Positions 17,041-18,501 of a stretch of DNA of 18,501 nucleotides are shown here, one piece after another. Both the position numbers and the translations under genes were made by a program. Within the stretch, counting starts at the first letter, position 1; each line of letters opens with the position of its first letter. Under the pieces are notes generated by a model. That model was not told the DNA's origin and made no database searches. It saw only the letters and a list, made by a program, of their open reading frames with translations. The stretch comes from Caulobacteraceae bacterium (GTDB lineage: Bacteria; Pseudomonadota; Alphaproteobacteria; Caulobacterales; Caulobacteraceae), in the NCBI GenBank assembly GCA_028291305.1, contig JAQGII010000323.1, forward strand, positions 1-18,501, given 5' to 3'.

Positions 17041-18501
17041 TCAAAGTCCGCTCTCCAGGTTCAGCAGGGCCGGATCGCCGCCCTGGGCCGCGATGTTGAC
17101 GCTGACCGACCGCTCCAGGGCGTAGCGGGTCAGGGCCAACGGTCCCCCGGCCTTGGGCCCGGTGCCCGACAGGCCCTCGCCGCCGAACGGCTGCACGCCG
17201 ACCACGGCGCCGATGATCGAGCGGTTGACGTAGGCGTTGCCGGCCGGCACCAGGGCCCGCACGCGCTGCGCGAACGCCTCGACGCGGCTGTGCACCCCCA
17301 ACGTCAGGCCGTAGCGGCTGGCGGCCAGCGGTCGCGCCGCCTCTTCCAGGCGGCCGGAGTCGTAGCGCACGACGTGCAGGATCGGGCCGAACACCTCCTG
17401 TTCGAGGAAGGCGGCGGACGCGATTTCCGCCAGCACCGGGCCGAAGAAGACCCCGCCGGCCGGGGCGGGCAGGGCCTTGATCACCCGGGCCTCGCGCGTC
17501 AGCCGCTCCAGGTGCTCGGCCAGGCGGCCTTGCGCCTCCTCGTCGATCACCGGGCCGATATCGACGGCAGGGTCGGCGGTGTCGCCAATGCTGAGCGCCT
17601 CCATGGCGCCGACCAGCCCCTCGATGATCCCCTCCGCCGTCTCGCGCGGCAGGAACAGCAGGCGCAGGGCCGAGCAGCGCTGGCCGGCCGTGCCGAAGGC
17701 CGACACGATGACGTCGTCGATCACCTGCTCGCGCAGGGCGGTGGTATCGACGAACAGGCCGTTGAGCCCGCCGGTCTCGGCGATGAAGGGAATGATCGGT
17801 CCCGGCCGGGCGGCCAACGTGCGGTTGATGGCCCAGGCGGTGTCGGTGCCGCCGGTGAAGGCGACGCCGTCCAGCTGCGCATGGGCGATCAGGGCCGCGC
17901 CCACGGTCTCGCCCCGGCCGGGCAGTAGGGCCAAAAGGCGCGGGTCCAGTCCTGCGGCGTGGTAGAGGCGCACGGCCTCGCGCGCGATCAGGGGGGTCTG
18001 TTCGGCGGGCTTGGCCAGCACGGCGTTGCCGGCGGCCAGGGCGGCGGCGATCTGGCCGGTGAAGATGGCCAGGGGGAAGTTCCACGGCGAGATGCAGGCG
18101 AACACGCCACGCCCGTGCAGTTCCAGGCTGTTCACCTCGCCGACCGGTCCCTTGAGAAGCTGCGGGGCGGAGAAATGCCGTTCGGCCAGCAGGGCGTAGT
18201 AGCGGCAGAAGTCGGCGGCCTCGCGCACCTCGGCGATGGCGTCGGGCAGGCTCTTGCCAGCCTCACGCACGGCGATGGCCATCAGCGGCTCGCGATGGGC
18301 CTCCAGGGCGTCGGCCATCCGGCGCAGCACCTCCGCCCGCGCGCCGCCGCCCGCCGCGTCCCAGGCCGGCTGGGCGGCCCGCGCCGCCTCGAAAGCGGCG
18401 TCGATCTCGGCCGTCGAGGCCTGGCGCACATGGCCGAGGACCAGGCTGCGGTCGGTGGGCGAGCGCACCGGATCGCCGGGGCCGGCCACGGCGGCGGGCG
18501 G
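17041..18501 (-). CDS. putA: PutA-type delta-1-pyrroline-5-carboxylate dehydrogenase domain, N-terminal part beyond right edge
   Basis: The visible 486 C-terminal residues form an aldehyde dehydrogenase domain that oxidises glutamate semialdehyde (from P5C) to glutamate with NAD+. Diagnostic stretches are ISPWNFPLAIFTGQIAAALA, AVLAKPAEQTPLIA, the Glu motif ETGGLN, and GTAGQRCSALR with the catalytic Cys, which is the PutA/P5CDH version. The C-terminus, RYALERSVSVN then AAQGGDPALLNLESGL, resembles the end of type A bifunctional PutA, which lacks the extra C-terminal domain of E. coli-type enzymes. The frame is open to the window edge, and the start-like GTG at 18489 is mid-domain, so a proline dehydrogenase half is expected outside. 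A stand-alone P5C dehydrogenase is the alternative. It converges on the efflux operon and is not functionally tied to it. Confidence 0.9.
   Translation of the reverse strand, partial: PPAAVAGPGDPVRSPTDRSLVLGHVRQASTAEIDAAFEAARAAQPAWDAAGGGARAEVLRRMADALEAHREPLMAIAVREAGKSLPDAIAEVREAADFCRYYALLAERHFSAPQLLKGPVGEVNSLELHGRGVFACISPWNFPLAIFTGQIAAALAAGNAVLAKPAEQTPLIAREAVRLYHAAGLDPRLLALLPGRGETVGAALIAHAQLDGVAFTGGTDTAWAINRTLAARPGPIIPFIAETGGLNGLFVDTTALREQVIDDVIVSAFGTAGQRCSALRLLFLPRETAEGIIEGLVGAMEALSIGDTADPAVDIGPVIDEEAQGRLAEHLERLTREARVIKALPAPAGGVFFGPVLAEIASAAFLEQEVFGPILHVVRYDSGRLEEAARPLAASRYGLTLGVHSRVEAFAQRVRALVPAGNAYVNRSIIGAVVGVQPFGGEGLSGTGPKAGGPLALTRYALERSVSVNIAAQGGDPALLNLESGL

Noticed and set aside
17041..18489. 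Stand-alone dehydrogenase starting at GTG 18489
   Set aside because: The frame stays open to the edge, no ribosome site is visible, and the sequence there already reads like the inside of a PutA protein.

Overview
The window is GC-rich bacterial DNA with tightly packed genes, frequent 4-base stop/start overlaps and long antisense open frames caused by GC-rich third codon positions. A large TonB-dependent receptor, a spinster-type MFS transporter, acyl-CoA catabolism genes, a NodT-type efflux lipoprotein and a PutA-type proline enzyme together suggest an alphaproteobacterium, most likely Caulobacterales (Caulobacter/Phenylobacterium-like). This placement is an inference from gene content, not a database match.

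Region 1 (1-7785) looks like a divergent catabolic island centred on a TetR regulator. Leftward run an alpha/beta hydrolase, a TonB-dependent receptor, an MFS transporter and a thiolase that is cut by the window edge. Rightward run tetR, an acyl-CoA synthetase and two small hotdog-fold (MaoC-like) proteins joined by TGATG/ATGA overlaps. The genes could support outer-membrane uptake, inner-membrane transport, ester or C-C bond hydrolysis, CoA activation, hydration of an enoyl-CoA and thiolytic cleavage of an unidentified carboxylic or ester substrate. The 133-bp divergent spacer carries a 38-bp imperfect palindrome that covers a good leftward promoter and a possible rightward one. A strong intrinsic terminator sits between the receptor and MFS genes.

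Region 2 (7793-10954, minus strand) is a valine (isobutyryl-CoA) degradation operon: acyl-CoA dehydrogenase, 3-hydroxyisobutyryl-CoA hydrolase, 3-hydroxyisobutyrate dehydrogenase. It is preceded by a 17-codon open frame with a near-ideal Shine-Dalgarno whose stop overlaps the dehydrogenase start. Methacrylyl-CoA hydratase and methylmalonate-semialdehyde dehydrogenase are not in the window.

Region 3 (about 10955-16998) starts with a structured divergent spacer holding a 9-bp inverted repeat, a perfect 10-bp palindrome on a TTGACA box and a terminator-like hairpin. A complete tripartite efflux operon follows in the order RND pump, membrane-fusion protein, outer-membrane factor, with each gene overlapping the next.

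Region 4 (17041-18501, minus strand) is the C-terminal aldehyde dehydrogenase (P5C dehydrogenase) part of a probable PutA, running off the right edge. I saw no tRNA, rRNA, CRISPR array, insertion sequence or integration site. The least explained material is the TetR-centred island with its split MaoC pair and the two structured divergent spacers.
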